A stretch of DNA of 64,000 nt. It comes from Hymenobacter sp. BT18. GTDB lineage: Bacteria > Bacteroidota > Bacteroidia > Cytophagales > Hymenobacteraceae. This document shows, one piece after another, positions 1 through 7,496 of the stretch. Position numbers and translations under genes: made by a program. The notes below the pieces were generated by a model. It was given only the letters and a program-made list of their open reading frames with translations. It ran no database searches and was not told the DNA's origin. The number at the start of each line of letters is the position of its first letter. The first letter of the stretch is position 1. The stretch is from NCBI RefSeq assembly GCF_012273015.1, contig NZ_CP050954.1:3264001-3328000 (forward strand), written 5' to 3'.

Positions 1-205
1 GCGTTCAACGTCAGGACGCGGGCAGCCTCTGCCCAACTGGCATGGGGCTTCCGCTGGCTCGGCTGCGCTCAGCAGGACAGCCCTCGTTTTTTACTGCCTA
101 CGGTGTTTGTTGTTGGTTGCGGCGCATAGCCTGGCTGCCTGGGTGCGGACTTAGCCCAGGTTTCGCCAGCAGCCAGTGCAGCGCGAAGAAGCTACCAGAA
201 ATTGC

Positions 206-1144
206 TTAGGCCGCCTGTTCCTGTTTGCCTTTGCCGAATAGCTTCTTGGCCACCAGCACCAGCTTCTCCACCACGAAGCCAATGAGCAAGCCGCCCAGGG
301 CGCAGCTCAGGGCTTTGGCCAGCCAGGCCACGATGGGCAGGTGGGCCAGCGACACTTCCAGCTCGTGGAGCAGGTGGGCGGTGAAGGGGATGCCGTGGGC
401 AATGATTTCGGCACCCACCCACAGCATGGCGGCGGTACCCACGTAGCTGAGGATGTTCAGGAAATGGGGCATGAACTTGACGAGGCCGCGCCCGAATTTC
501 TGGGTGCCGGGGTGAAATTTGTCCTGGGCCAGGTGGACGCCGAAGTCGTCGGCCTTCACGATGAGGCCCACAAAGCCGTACACGGCCACGGTAATGAACA
601 CGGCCACGGCCAGCATCACGGCAATCTGGTTGGTGAGGGGTTGGTCGGTGACCTGGCTGTAGGCAATGGCCATGATTTCGGCCGACAGGATGATGTCGGT
701 GCGCACGGCCCCGGCCACCCGCTCCTGCTCCAGCTCCTCGGGGGTAATGGTTTTTAGCTGCTCGGTTTCGGCCGTTACCTCGGGGTGCTTGCTGAACATG
801 CCATGCACCTTCTCATAGCCTTCGAAGCATAGGTAGGCGCCGCCCAGCATGAGAATGGGCGTAATGGCCCAGGGCGCAAAATACCCGAGCACCAGGGCGG
901 CGGGACTTAGAATAAACAGCTTGTTGATCAGGGACTTTTTGGCTATCCGGTAAATAATGGACAGCTCCCGGGAGGGGTCGAGGCCCACCACGTACTTGGG
1001 CGTCACGGCGGTATCGTCGATAACAATGCCGGAAACTTTGCCGGTGGTCTTGGCAATCTGGGCGGGCACGTCGTCGAGACTAGCGGCGCTTACTTTTACC
1101 AAAGCGGAAATGTCGTCCAATAGCGCGAAAAACCCTGATGCCAT
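206..1144 (-). CDS. DUF808 family inner-membrane protein (YedI-like)
   Basis: A 312-residue polytopic membrane protein. Seen: the N-terminus MASGFFALLDDISALVK, a VIDDTAV motif, a PRELSII-like stretch, several long hydrophobic segments, and a C-terminal lysine-rich tail. These match the DUF808/YedI family of inner-membrane proteins, whose function is unknown. The reading frame stays open 95 codons upstream, but that extension is arginine/proline-rich without family resemblance, so the ATG at 1144 is chosen. The metallo-beta-lactamase gene lies upstream on the same strand, 158 bp away; whether they share a transcript is unclear. Positions 1-205 downstream hold no gene I can support. Family assignment is confident; role is unknown. 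Confidence 0.88.
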   Translation of the reverse strand: MASGFFALLDDISALVKVSAASLDDVPAQIAKTTGKVSGIVIDDTAVTPKYVVGLDPSRELSIIYRIAKKSLINKLFILSPAALVLGYFAPWAITPILMLGGAYLCFEGYEKVHGMFSKHPEVTAETEQLKTITPEELEQERVAGAVRTDIILSAEIMAIAYSQVTDQPLTNQIAVMLAVAVFITVAVYGFVGLIVKADDFGVHLAQDKFHPGTQKFGRGLVKFMPHFLNILSYVGTAAMLWVGAEIIAHGIPFTAHLLHELEVSLAHLPIVAWLAKALSCALGGLLIGFVVEKLVLVAKKLFGKGKQEQAA

Positions 1145-1302
1145 GTAGTCTGTGGTTGTGACGTAAATCTTGTTTTCAGCTGAGTACGCGTTTTGGCGTC
1201 GAATAGCTGCGCAGCAAGTTAGGGCTGATTTCGGCAACCGAGCCGCGCACGGCGGAGCGGCGGGATGTAGATCAGGCGGGCCGGCCAGGAGCGGCCGCAG
1301 CA

Positions 1303-2052
1303 TCAGGGCTGCTGAAAAAGCCGGATGGTGTAGTCGAGCAGGTCGGGGCCACCCACGGCGCCGTGCCCGGGTACTACCACCTGCACGGTGGGGTAAGCCT
1401 GCTTTACCCGGGCCACCGTGGCGGGCCACGCCGGCACGTTGGCATCGGCCAGGTTGCCCTTGCCCGCCTGCAGCTCCTTGATCAGGCAGCCGCCAAACAG
1501 TACTTCGTCGGCGGGGAAATAGCCGACCACATTGTCGCGGGTGTGGCCTTCCCCAAAAAAGGTGACGTACACCCGGGCCGTGCCTACCTTGAGGGTGAGG
1601 CGGCCGTTGAAGCCGCGCTGGGGCACGTGGAACTGGTGCTGCCGGGCGTAGGCAATAGTCTTTTTGTGGGCGTAGGAGGGAATGTGCTGACGCTTAAACT
1701 CGGGGAGGCCGCCCACGCAGTCTTCGTGAAAGTGGGTGGGCACCACGGCCTTCACCCGGCAGTGCAGCTCCCCGTTTATCCAGGCAAGTAGCTCCCGGGC
1801 CTCCGGGTCGCCGGTGGGCGTATCGAATACTACGGACTCTTCGCCGCTTTTCACCACCAGGCCGTTGCAGGGCACTTTGCCAAAGGTCTGGGTTTGCAGA
1901 AAAGAGGTATGCACGTAGCTGTTGGGCGCTACCTGCGTGATGGTCAGGGTGGCGGACTGGTAGACTATTTTTTCGGAGCCGGAAGCCCGGGGCAGGTGAG
2001 TGCCGGAGCTGACAACGGCGGCCAGAAGGGAAAGAACGAGCAGGAAGTTCAT
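1303..2052 (-). CDS. Subclass B1 metallo-beta-lactamase (secreted, dizinc)
   Basis: A 249-residue secreted enzyme predicted to hydrolyse beta-lactams with two zinc ions. Seen: a hydrophobic signal peptide (residues 1-16), then H107-x-H109-x-D111 (HFHED), H170 (GEGHTRDN), C189 (GGCLIK) and H230 (PGHG). These correspond to the six B1 ligands His116, His118, Asp120, His196, Cys221 and His263. K192 sits at the carboxylate-binding Lys224 position, and a GNLADAN-x5-W motif follows, as in true B1 enzymes. Generic MBL-fold hydrolases lack the cysteine ligand and this lysine. Length fits the family. The frame is open upstream to 2397 but only the start at 2052 gives a signal peptide. Substrate range cannot be read from sequence. 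Confidence 0.88.
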   Translation of the reverse strand: MNFLLVLSLLAAVVSSGTHLPRASGSEKIVYQSATLTITQVAPNSYVHTSFLQTQTFGKVPCNGLVVKSGEESVVFDTPTGDPEARELLAWINGELHCRVKAVVPTHFHEDCVGGLPEFKRQHIPSYAHKKTIAYARQHQFHVPQRGFNGRLTLKVGTARVYVTFFGEGHTRDNVVGYFPADEVLFGGCLIKELQAGKGNLADANVPAWPATVARVKQAYPTVQVVVPGHGAVGGPDLLDYTIRLFQQP

Positions 2053-2222
2053 GAGCGGGGATAAGCGGAAAGCCTGGTTGGCGGCCTCCAAGATACTCCG
2101 AAGGCGTGGTGCCAGCTCCAGGGGTCTTGGTTGCCCAACGCATCCAAACGGCCAGTCACCCGGTTTGGACCTACCGTTTTGCTGCGCTACTGCACAGCAG
2201 GCCGGCGGCACCGCCATGCATG

Positions 2223-2277
2223 AAGGCGGCTGCGCGGCTCCTGCCCCGGCTGTGGGGAGTAGCTGCGCAGCCGCCTT
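2223..2277 (-). terminator. Hairpin downstream of the 2301-2849 gene
   Basis: A perfect 13-bp inverted repeat (2223-2235 with 2265-2277, GC-rich) lies just after the stop codon of the membrane gene on the minus strand. There is no clear U-tract, so it may be a weak or factor-dependent terminator or an mRNA-stabilising stem. Confidence 0.45.
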
Positions 2278-2300
2278 TAGGTGCTGGTAGCAGCGGGTAC

Positions 2301-2849
2301 TTAGGCGGCCTGCTGTTCCGTCGCGCCAGCACGGCGGAACAGCAGGGCCGAGGCCACCCACAAGCCCGCAAACAGGGTATTCAGCACCACTACCCACAAT
2401 ACTCCCATTGTTAATTCAGGCCGCCAGATGAGCATAGCCACGAACGGCACGGCAACGTGCGCCAGCGCCGTGGCAAACAGGGCCCGCGCCATCCCCTGTG
2501 GCCGAAGCTGGGCCACTACGGCGCCGATAAACCCCACCACTAGTACCCCGCCGTACAGCAGGTTGGCGGGGTTGTCTTCATTGCCGATAAAGCCCACCGC
2601 CAGGTTGCCCCACACGAGCAGCAGGGCCGCCGCTACTGCTACCCCTACCGCCAGCTTGTAGGCGCGGGGGCGGGGGCGGCTGGCCACGAGCAGAAACACG
2701 AGCCCCGTGCCCAGCAGCAGTACACCAGCCACGACAAAATCAGCTACTCTCCAGTTGACGCCGGTATTGAACTGCATGGCTACGAGGGGAATAAGTAAGA
2801 GGAACGCGGTGGCCATGACCAGGCGCAGCAGGTTTTTATTGAGAGTCAT
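2301..2849 (-). CDS. Small polytopic membrane protein, paralog of the gene at 2901-3476
   Basis: A 182-residue hydrophobic protein with about five predicted membrane spans. Seen: MTLNKNLLRLVMATAF, then LLLIPLVAMQF and a VNW-x3-DFV motif that recur almost unchanged in its upstream neighbour, so the two arose by tandem duplication. The C-terminus also matches (ALLFRRA). Only 51 bp separate the two genes, which suggests a bicistronic transcript. I do not recognise a named family beyond small Bacteroidota membrane proteins that pair short helices with an NPANLLYG loop. No catalytic motif is visible. Confidence 0.8.
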   Translation of the reverse strand: MTLNKNLLRLVMATAFLLLIPLVAMQFNTGVNWRVADFVVAGVLLLGTGLVFLLVASRPRPRAYKLAVGVAVAAALLLVWGNLAVGFIGNEDNPANLLYGGVLVVGFIGAVVAQLRPQGMARALFATALAHVAVPFVAMLIWRPELTMGVLWVVVLNTLFAGLWVASALLFRRAGATEQQAA

Positions 2850-2900
2850 AACAGGGGGCTGAAAGGTTGGAGGATGCAGGTAGTTGGGGGCGTGGTTGGG

Positions 2901-3476
2901 CTAGGCCAGGCGCGGGGTAGAGGACGCGTCGGTGTTGCTGGCCCGGCGGAACAGCAGCCCGGCTACCGCCCACAGCGCCGCGAACACGCCATTAGCAACC
3001 AATACGTTCACGAAGTAGGCCGAGGGCTCCTCGGTGCCGGGGGCCGGCGGCCACACAAACATGGCAATGGCAGTAACGACCAGATACGTAAGCGCCGCCG
3101 CAAACATGGCGTTCGACAGGCCCCGGGGCTGGAAGCGGGTCACCACCCCCCCAATGACGGCCACGCCCAGTACTGCGCCATACAAGAGGTTGGCGGGGTT
3201 GTCGTTGCTCCCCACAAGCCCCACGGCGGCATTGGCCCACACGAGCAGCAACCCGGCCAAGACGGCTACGCCGGCAGCCAACCGGTAGGTGCCATTGTTG
3301 CCCATGCGGGCAATGAGCACAAACGTGAAACCCGCGCCGAATAGCACCACGCCGCCAAACACGAAGTCAGACGGAGTCCAGTTTACTTCGGTGGTGTACT
3401 GCATAGCCACCAGCGGGATGAGGAGCAGCAAGGCCGTAGCCAGCGCAACCCGAACAAGGCTTTTGGTGAGAGACAT
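2901..3476 (-). CDS. Small polytopic membrane protein, first of a tandem pair
   Basis: A 191-residue membrane protein with about five predicted helices, paralogous to the next gene downstream. Shared elements are LLLIPLVAMQ, VNW-x3-DFV, a GNEDNPANLLYG/GSNDNPANLLYG loop and a C-terminal LLFRRA motif. The frame extends 15 codons upstream, but the ATG at 3476 aligns with the paralog's start. About 110 bp upstream lies a TAACTTTG -7-like box inside a palindrome (3581-3599), so regulated transcription is plausible. Function unknown; the conserved NPANLLYG loop is the obvious signature. Confidence 0.82.
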   Translation of the reverse strand: MSLTKSLVRVALATALLLLIPLVAMQYTTEVNWTPSDFVFGGVVLFGAGFTFVLIARMGNNGTYRLAAGVAVLAGLLLVWANAAVGLVGSNDNPANLLYGAVLGVAVIGGVVTRFQPRGLSNAMFAAALTYLVVTAIAMFVWPPAPGTEEPSAYFVNVLVANGVFAALWAVAGLLFRRASNTDASSTPRLA

Positions 3477-3812
3477 GATGGTAGAAATAAGAGAGGTGGT
3501 TGAAAACAAGTGCCTGGGCAACTACATGGTAGCCAACTGCTTTAAGCAGTGGACCCGGAATGATGCAAAGGATGTAAAAGAACTTTGTATTTCAAAGTTA
3601 GATGCAAATAAAATATTGCTCTTCGCTACAGCTGCTTCCGGATAAGAGAAATGCGTGCCGCCACAACAACCCGCTCAGGCTACGTTTGCCGACCCCGATG
3701 ACGAGGCAGAATTGGGTGCGACGCCTGGGGTGGATTAACCTCGACGTTAACTCCCCGCTGCCCGGCTGCGTTTCACTGGCTGCACCGCTGTTACTGGCTG
3801 GGCTATCTGCCA
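3477..3812. other. Divergent intergenic region, 336 bp, no gene
   Basis: Lies between a minus-strand membrane gene and a plus-strand operon, so it should hold promoters in both directions. The only clear structure is the palindrome at 3581-3599. No credible ORF was seen. Confidence 0.6.
3581..3600 (-). promoter_or_regulatory. Palindrome overlapping a TAnnTTTG -7 box
   Basis: AACTTTG and CAAAGTT are separated by 5 bases (3581-3599), a perfect 7-bp inverted repeat. Read on the minus strand, its edge forms TAACTTTG (3600-3593), which fits the Bacteroidota -7 consensus TAnnTTTG and points toward the membrane-gene pair. A repressor bound here would cover the promoter. No good -33 TTG was found at the usual distance. 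Confidence 0.4.
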
Positions 3813-4046
3813 ATGAAGCTGTTCCTGAATTTTTGCGGGCTTTTCCTAGTCCTGCTGCCAGCCAGTACCTGGGCCTGCCCGGTGTGCCGGCCGCGGGTGC
3901 AGGCGGCCATTCACGGCCCTGGCTTCGCCCAGCAACTTGGCATGCTGCTGCTGCCGGTGGGCGTGTTGCTGCTGGTAGGAGTAGGCGTGTTTTTCGCTCC
4001 CGCCATTCGCCGTCGTTTCACGTTTACCCCCGCCCCGCATGACTGA
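3813..4046 (+). CDS. Small CxxC membrane or secreted protein
   Basis: A 77-residue protein: a hydrophobic N-terminal segment ending near WACPVCRP, a second hydrophobic segment (about residues 42-64, LLLPVGVLLLVGVGVFFAP), then a short basic tail. The CPVC pair right after the first segment could bind metal or form a disulfide outside the cytoplasm. Its stop overlaps the start of the DUF2243 gene by 8 bp, so translation is probably coupled and the two proteins likely act together. No named family recognised. Confidence 0.7.
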   Translation: MKLFLNFCGLFLVLLPASTWACPVCRPRVQAAIHGPGFAQQLGMLLLPVGVLLLVGVGVFFAPAIRRRFTFTPAPHD

Positions 4047-4542
4047 CTCTAGCACGCTGCACCGCGCGCCCCTGGTAGCGGCCGGGTTGTTACTTGGGGC
4101 GGGCCTGGGCGGTTTCGTGGATGGTATTGTGCTGCACCAGATCCTGCAGTGGCACAACATGCTCTCGAACCAGCTCCCACCCGACAACCTGATTAATGCC
4201 AAGGTGAATATGTACTGGGACGGGGTATTTCACGCGGCTGTGTGGGTGCTGACGGCGGTAGGACTGCGCCTGCTGTGGGCGGCCGGGAGCCGGGCCGACG
4301 TGCCGTGGTCGGGTCGTACGCTGGGGGGTGGGTTGCTGCTGGGCTGGGGCTTGTTCAACGTGGTAGAGGGGCTCATCGACCACGCCCTGCTGGGCTTGCA
4401 CCACGTGAATGAGTACGCCGCTGACAAGCTGCCCTGGGATATGGCCTTCCTGGGGTTTGGGGCGCTGCTGCTGCTGGCTGGCTACGGGCTGGTGCGGGCC
4501 GGCCGCCACGACACGGCGGTGCGCGGCACGCGTAGGACTTAA
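4039..4542 (+). CDS. DUF2243 family membrane protein
   Basis: A 167-residue integral membrane protein with four predicted helices. Seen: the family hallmarks GAGLGGFVDGIVLHQILQWH near the N-terminus, WDGVFHAAVW in the middle and an HHVNE motif near residue 120. The repeated histidines in and next to helices hint at metal or heme binding, but that is inference; the family is uncharacterised. It overlaps the upstream CxxC gene by 8 bp and is followed 18 bp later by a DUF72 gene, so the three form an operon. Confidence 0.88.
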   Translation: MTDSSTLHRAPLVAAGLLLGAGLGGFVDGIVLHQILQWHNMLSNQLPPDNLINAKVNMYWDGVFHAAVWVLTAVGLRLLWAAGSRADVPWSGRTLGGGLLLGWGLFNVVEGLIDHALLGLHHVNEYAADKLPWDMAFLGFGALLLLAGYGLVRAGRHDTAVRGTRRT

Positions 4543-4560
4543 CCCTCTATTGCATCTATT

Positions 4561-5292
4561 ATGCTGCCTGACTGGTTTATTGGCTGCTCTGGCTACCACT
4601 ACCGCCACTGGAAGGGCGCATTCTACCCCGAAAAGCTGCCCCAGCGGCGGTGGTTTGAGTTCTACAGCCAGCACTTCAGCACCCTGGAGCTGAACGTGAC
4701 GTTTTACCGGTTTCCGCAGCTCTCGTTTGCGGAAGGCTGGTATGCGGCTAGCCCACCGGGTTTCCGGTTTGCCGTGAAGGCCCCGCGCCTGATTACGCAC
4801 TACAAGCAGTTCCATGATACGGCCGGGCTGCTGGCTGATTTCTACGGCACCCTGCAGGAAGGGCTGCGCGAGAAGCTGGGGCCCGTGCTGTTTCAGCTCC
4901 CGCCCAAGGCTGCCTATACCGAGGAGCGGCTGGCCCGTATCCTCGACAGCCTGGACCCGGCCTTTCGCAACGTGCTGGAGTTCCGCCACCCCAGCTGGTG
5001 GACGGGGAAAGTGTACCAGGCCCTGGCTGCCCGCGGCGTCAGCTTCTGCGGTCAAAGCCACCCCCTGCTGCCCGACGAACTGGTGCGCACCGCGCCCGTG
5101 GGCTACTACCGCCTGCACGGGGCCCCCGACCTGTACCGCTCGCCCTACTCCGAGGGGTTTCTGCGCCGGTTGGTGCAGGACGTACAAGAGCCCGGAGCAC
5201 CGCTGCAGGAAATGTACTGCTACTTCAACAACGACATCGACGCCTCCGCCATCGGCAATGCCAAGCAACTGCGGGCCCTGGTGGGGCAATAA
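4561..5292 (+). CDS. DUF72 domain protein (TIM-barrel type), copy 1
   Basis: A 243-residue cytosolic protein. Seen: FIGCSGYHYRHWKG at the N-terminus, NVTFYR-x-P, FRFAVKAPR-x-ITH, LGPVLFQLPP, FRHPSWW, YYRLHG and a C-terminal YFNND motif. This ordered set is typical of DUF72 (YecE-like) proteins, which adopt a TIM barrel resembling phosphatase/isomerase folds and have no firmly established reaction. It is the last gene of the 3813-5292 operon. A close paralog sits at 6590-7324, beyond the manganese catalase gene. A strong hairpin terminator follows at 5326-5383. Confidence 0.9.
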   Translation: MLPDWFIGCSGYHYRHWKGAFYPEKLPQRRWFEFYSQHFSTLELNVTFYRFPQLSFAEGWYAASPPGFRFAVKAPRLITHYKQFHDTAGLLADFYGTLQEGLREKLGPVLFQLPPKAAYTEERLARILDSLDPAFRNVLEFRHPSWWTGKVYQALAARGVSFCGQSHPLLPDELVRTAPVGYYRLHGAPDLYRSPYSEGFLRRLVQDVQEPGAPLQEMYCYFNNDIDASAIGNAKQLRALVGQ

Positions 5293-5325
5293 GTCTCTGC
5301 GGCTCGGAAAGATAGTGCGGTTCGC

Positions 5326-5383
5326 TCCATCAACACGAAAGCGGGCGTGCTCCAAGGAGCCGGCCCGCTTTCGTGTTGATGGA
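5326..5383. terminator. Bidirectional hairpin terminator between convergent genes
   Basis: A perfect 21-bp inverted repeat (5326-5346 with 5363-5383) with a 16-base loop lies between the end of the DUF72 gene (+) and the end of the manganese catalase gene (-). Its A-rich edges supply U-rich tails in both directions. Confidence 0.85.
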
Positions 5384-5398
5384 TATAAATTCAAGAGC

Positions 5399-6322
5399 CT
5401 AGCCGTGGCGCTGCTTCCACTCATCGGCGAGGCCGAGCTTCTTGGCAATGTCCTTGAACATCTCGGGGTCGAAGTCGTCTTCGCCGGGCGAGGAAAGCTG
5501 GGGCTCTTCCTCCAGCACGGGGTAGGGCACTCCCTGAATAGCATCCTGCACCACTTCCAGTGGGGAGCCATCTTCGGGATGCACGCCGTTCCAGATCAGG
5601 CCTGCCTCGGCGTAGGCGTTGGGCGAGAAGGTGTAAAGCTGGCGGTGCAGGCCGTGCTCCATAAACTTGCGGGCCTCAGGAAACTTGGCATTAGACAGCG
5701 GCGGCACCGGCATGATTTTCTTCACATCGACGCCGGTAATAACCTCCAGGGCCTTAGCATAGGCGTACACGTGCAGACCACCGCGCACCAGCAGGTAGCC
5801 TACCATGGTGCGGGCGCAGGGGTCGGTTACCATTTCGTAGGCCTTGATTTTGTTGGCCCGGGCTCCGCACTCCAGGAAGAAGTTGTGCAGCAGGTCTAGG
5901 CGCAGGTTGCCGGAGCTGTTCACGTACTGCCCCGTCCAGGGGTTGCCCATCGAGTCGAAGGGTAGGGCGGCCTGGCCGCTGGCCAGAAAGTGGTAGGTGT
6001 TGCGGGCATCCACGGCATCGGAGAGGGGGCCCGACTTAGGGTCTTTGCCGCGCTCCGTCACGCCGGTGAGCAGCAGGTTGATGGCGTAGCTGACGGCCTC
6101 GATGTGCGAATACTCCTCGGCCGCAATGGCCGACGTGAGGGCGTAAAAGGGCCGAAGCCGGTCGCGCCCCCGGAAGTTGAACGACTGGAACGTGTAGTTC
6201 ATCAGCGTGCTCATTTCGCCGAATTTGCCGCCCAGCAACTCCTGAATAGCGGCAGCGTCGTTGGCCGAGGGATTTTTGGGTTTTGGCAAATCAAGCGCCA
6301 ACTCATCGAGACGAAGAATCAT
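5399..6322 (-). CDS. Manganese catalase family protein
   Basis: A 307-residue ferritin-like four-helix protein expected to dismutate hydrogen peroxide with a dimanganese centre. Seen: E36 (KFGEMST), E70 and H73 (EEYSHIE), E151 (FLECGARANK) and H184 (RGGLHVYAY). This is the full five-residue ligand set of known manganese catalases (Glu-Glu-His-Glu-His order). The C-terminus is extended and acidic. The ATG at 6322 is chosen because the 20 upstream codons are unlike the family. It faces two DUF72 genes; a link between DUF72 proteins and oxidative stress is only suggested by this arrangement. Confidence 0.9.
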   Translation of the reverse strand: MILRLDELALDLPKPKNPSANDAAAIQELLGGKFGEMSTLMNYTFQSFNFRGRDRLRPFYALTSAIAAEEYSHIEAVSYAINLLLTGVTERGKDPKSGPLSDAVDARNTYHFLASGQAALPFDSMGNPWTGQYVNSSGNLRLDLLHNFFLECGARANKIKAYEMVTDPCARTMVGYLLVRGGLHVYAYAKALEVITGVDVKKIMPVPPLSNAKFPEARKFMEHGLHRQLYTFSPNAYAEAGLIWNGVHPEDGSPLEVVQDAIQGVPYPVLEEEPQLSSPGEDDFDPEMFKDIAKKLGLADEWKQRHG

Positions 6323-6589
6323 CGGAAAGAAAGTAAGAAGGTGAAAGAAGGTCGGGTGAGGGGCCAAGCCCAGATAAGCCACGTGGGGGCGCCAACTGCA
6401 CTATTCAGGTCTGATACAGAAAAGCATACGCAGGCCAACAGGCCCGGTCGCGTGCAGAATTTGGCGGCTCGACGGTAACAGACGCATCTATGACCGGCTT
6501 TTCTGGGTCGCCAATGGCCAACAAATTGGGCATCGGCCGTGCCTGCCGGGCGCCGCCTGCGTAGAAGCCTCACACCTACGCTACCTGCT

Positions 6590-7324
6590 ATGCCCACCTA
6601 CTATATTGGCTGCTCTGGCTTCTCGTACCGCGACTGGAAGGGCGTACTCTACCCCGAGGGGCTGCCACCGCGCAAGTGGTTTGCCTACTACTGCACCCAG
6701 TTCAACACCCTGGAAGTGAACGTGACCTTCTACCGGATGCCGGAACTGAAGGTGTTTGAGGGCTGGTACGAGCAAAGCCCCACCGACTTCCGGTTTGCCG
6801 TGAAGGCCCCGCGCCCCGTGACGCACTATAAGAAGTTCAACGCGGAATGTGGCCCCATTCTGGCCGATTTCTACGGCACGGTGCGCGAAGGACTGCGTGA
6901 AAAACTGGGGCCTGTACTGTTTCAGCTCCCGCCCAAGGCCACCTACACCGAGGAGTTGCTGGGCCGCATCCTGGAACACCTCGACCCCGATTTTCACAAC
7001 GTGCTGGAGTTCCGGCATCCGAGCTGGTGGACGGGAGAAATCTTCCGCACCCTGGCCCGGCACGGCATCAGCTTCGTGGGCCAGAGCTACCCCGCCGCCC
7101 TGCCCAATGAGGTGGTAGTAAACACGCCGCAGGTGTACTACCGCCTGCACGGGGTGCCGGTGCTCTATACGTCGGCATACTCTGAGGAATTCCTGGCTGG
7201 CGTAGCTCAGCAGATTCAGGCAGAATCCAGCGTACGGGAGGCCTACGTGTACTTCAACAACGGCATCGGGGGCGCAGGCGTGGTGAATGCCCGGCAACTG
7301 CAGGCACTGGTAGGGGAGAAGTAA
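6590..7324 (+). CDS. DUF72 domain protein (TIM-barrel type), copy 2
   Basis: A 244-residue paralog of the protein at 4561-5292, with the same ordered motifs: YIGCSGFSYRDWKG, NVTFYRMP, FRFAVKAPRP, LGPVLFQLPP, FRHPSWWTG and YYRLHG. The two share long identical blocks, so this is a fairly recent duplication with the catalase gene now between the copies. The ATG at 6590 matches the start of the paralog; the 17 upstream codons are arginine-rich and discarded. Function is unknown, as for the family. Confidence 0.9.
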   Translation: MPTYYIGCSGFSYRDWKGVLYPEGLPPRKWFAYYCTQFNTLEVNVTFYRMPELKVFEGWYEQSPTDFRFAVKAPRPVTHYKKFNAECGPILADFYGTVREGLREKLGPVLFQLPPKATYTEELLGRILEHLDPDFHNVLEFRHPSWWTGEIFRTLARHGISFVGQSYPAALPNEVVVNTPQVYYRLHGVPVLYTSAYSEEFLAGVAQQIQAESSVREAYVYFNNGIGGAGVVNARQLQALVGEK

Positions 7325-7364
7325 AAAGTTGCCCTCACGGGGTTTGAGGAAGGCCCTAAAAGAA

Positions 7365-7388
7365 CGTCATGCTGAGCGGAGCCGCAGC
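7365..7388. repeat. Half copy of the dispersed REP-like hairpin element
   Basis: The sequence CGTCATGCTGAGCGGA followed by a degenerate tail lies between convergent genes. It matches the left arm of the ~95-bp elements at 36200 and 50705. The right arm is missing here. Confidence 0.6.
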
Positions 7389-7496
7389 AGACAGCTACTT
7401 TGGCAACGTTAGTGCGCAAGAGGCCTCGGCTACTGGCTTGATGTGCCACCTGCTCGGCATGTGGGCTGTTTCCTGACTTTCCTTATAACCTAGCCG

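Noticed and set aside
1..205. Possible gene end or RNA at the left edge
   Set aside because: No frame, hairpin or known motif could be supported in this stretch.
1303..2052. Glyoxalase II or other generic MBL-fold hydrolase
   Set aside because: The cysteine ligand, Lys192 and the GNLADAN motif fit B1 beta-lactamases and not glyoxalase II (which has the HxHxDH set with an extra Asp and His).
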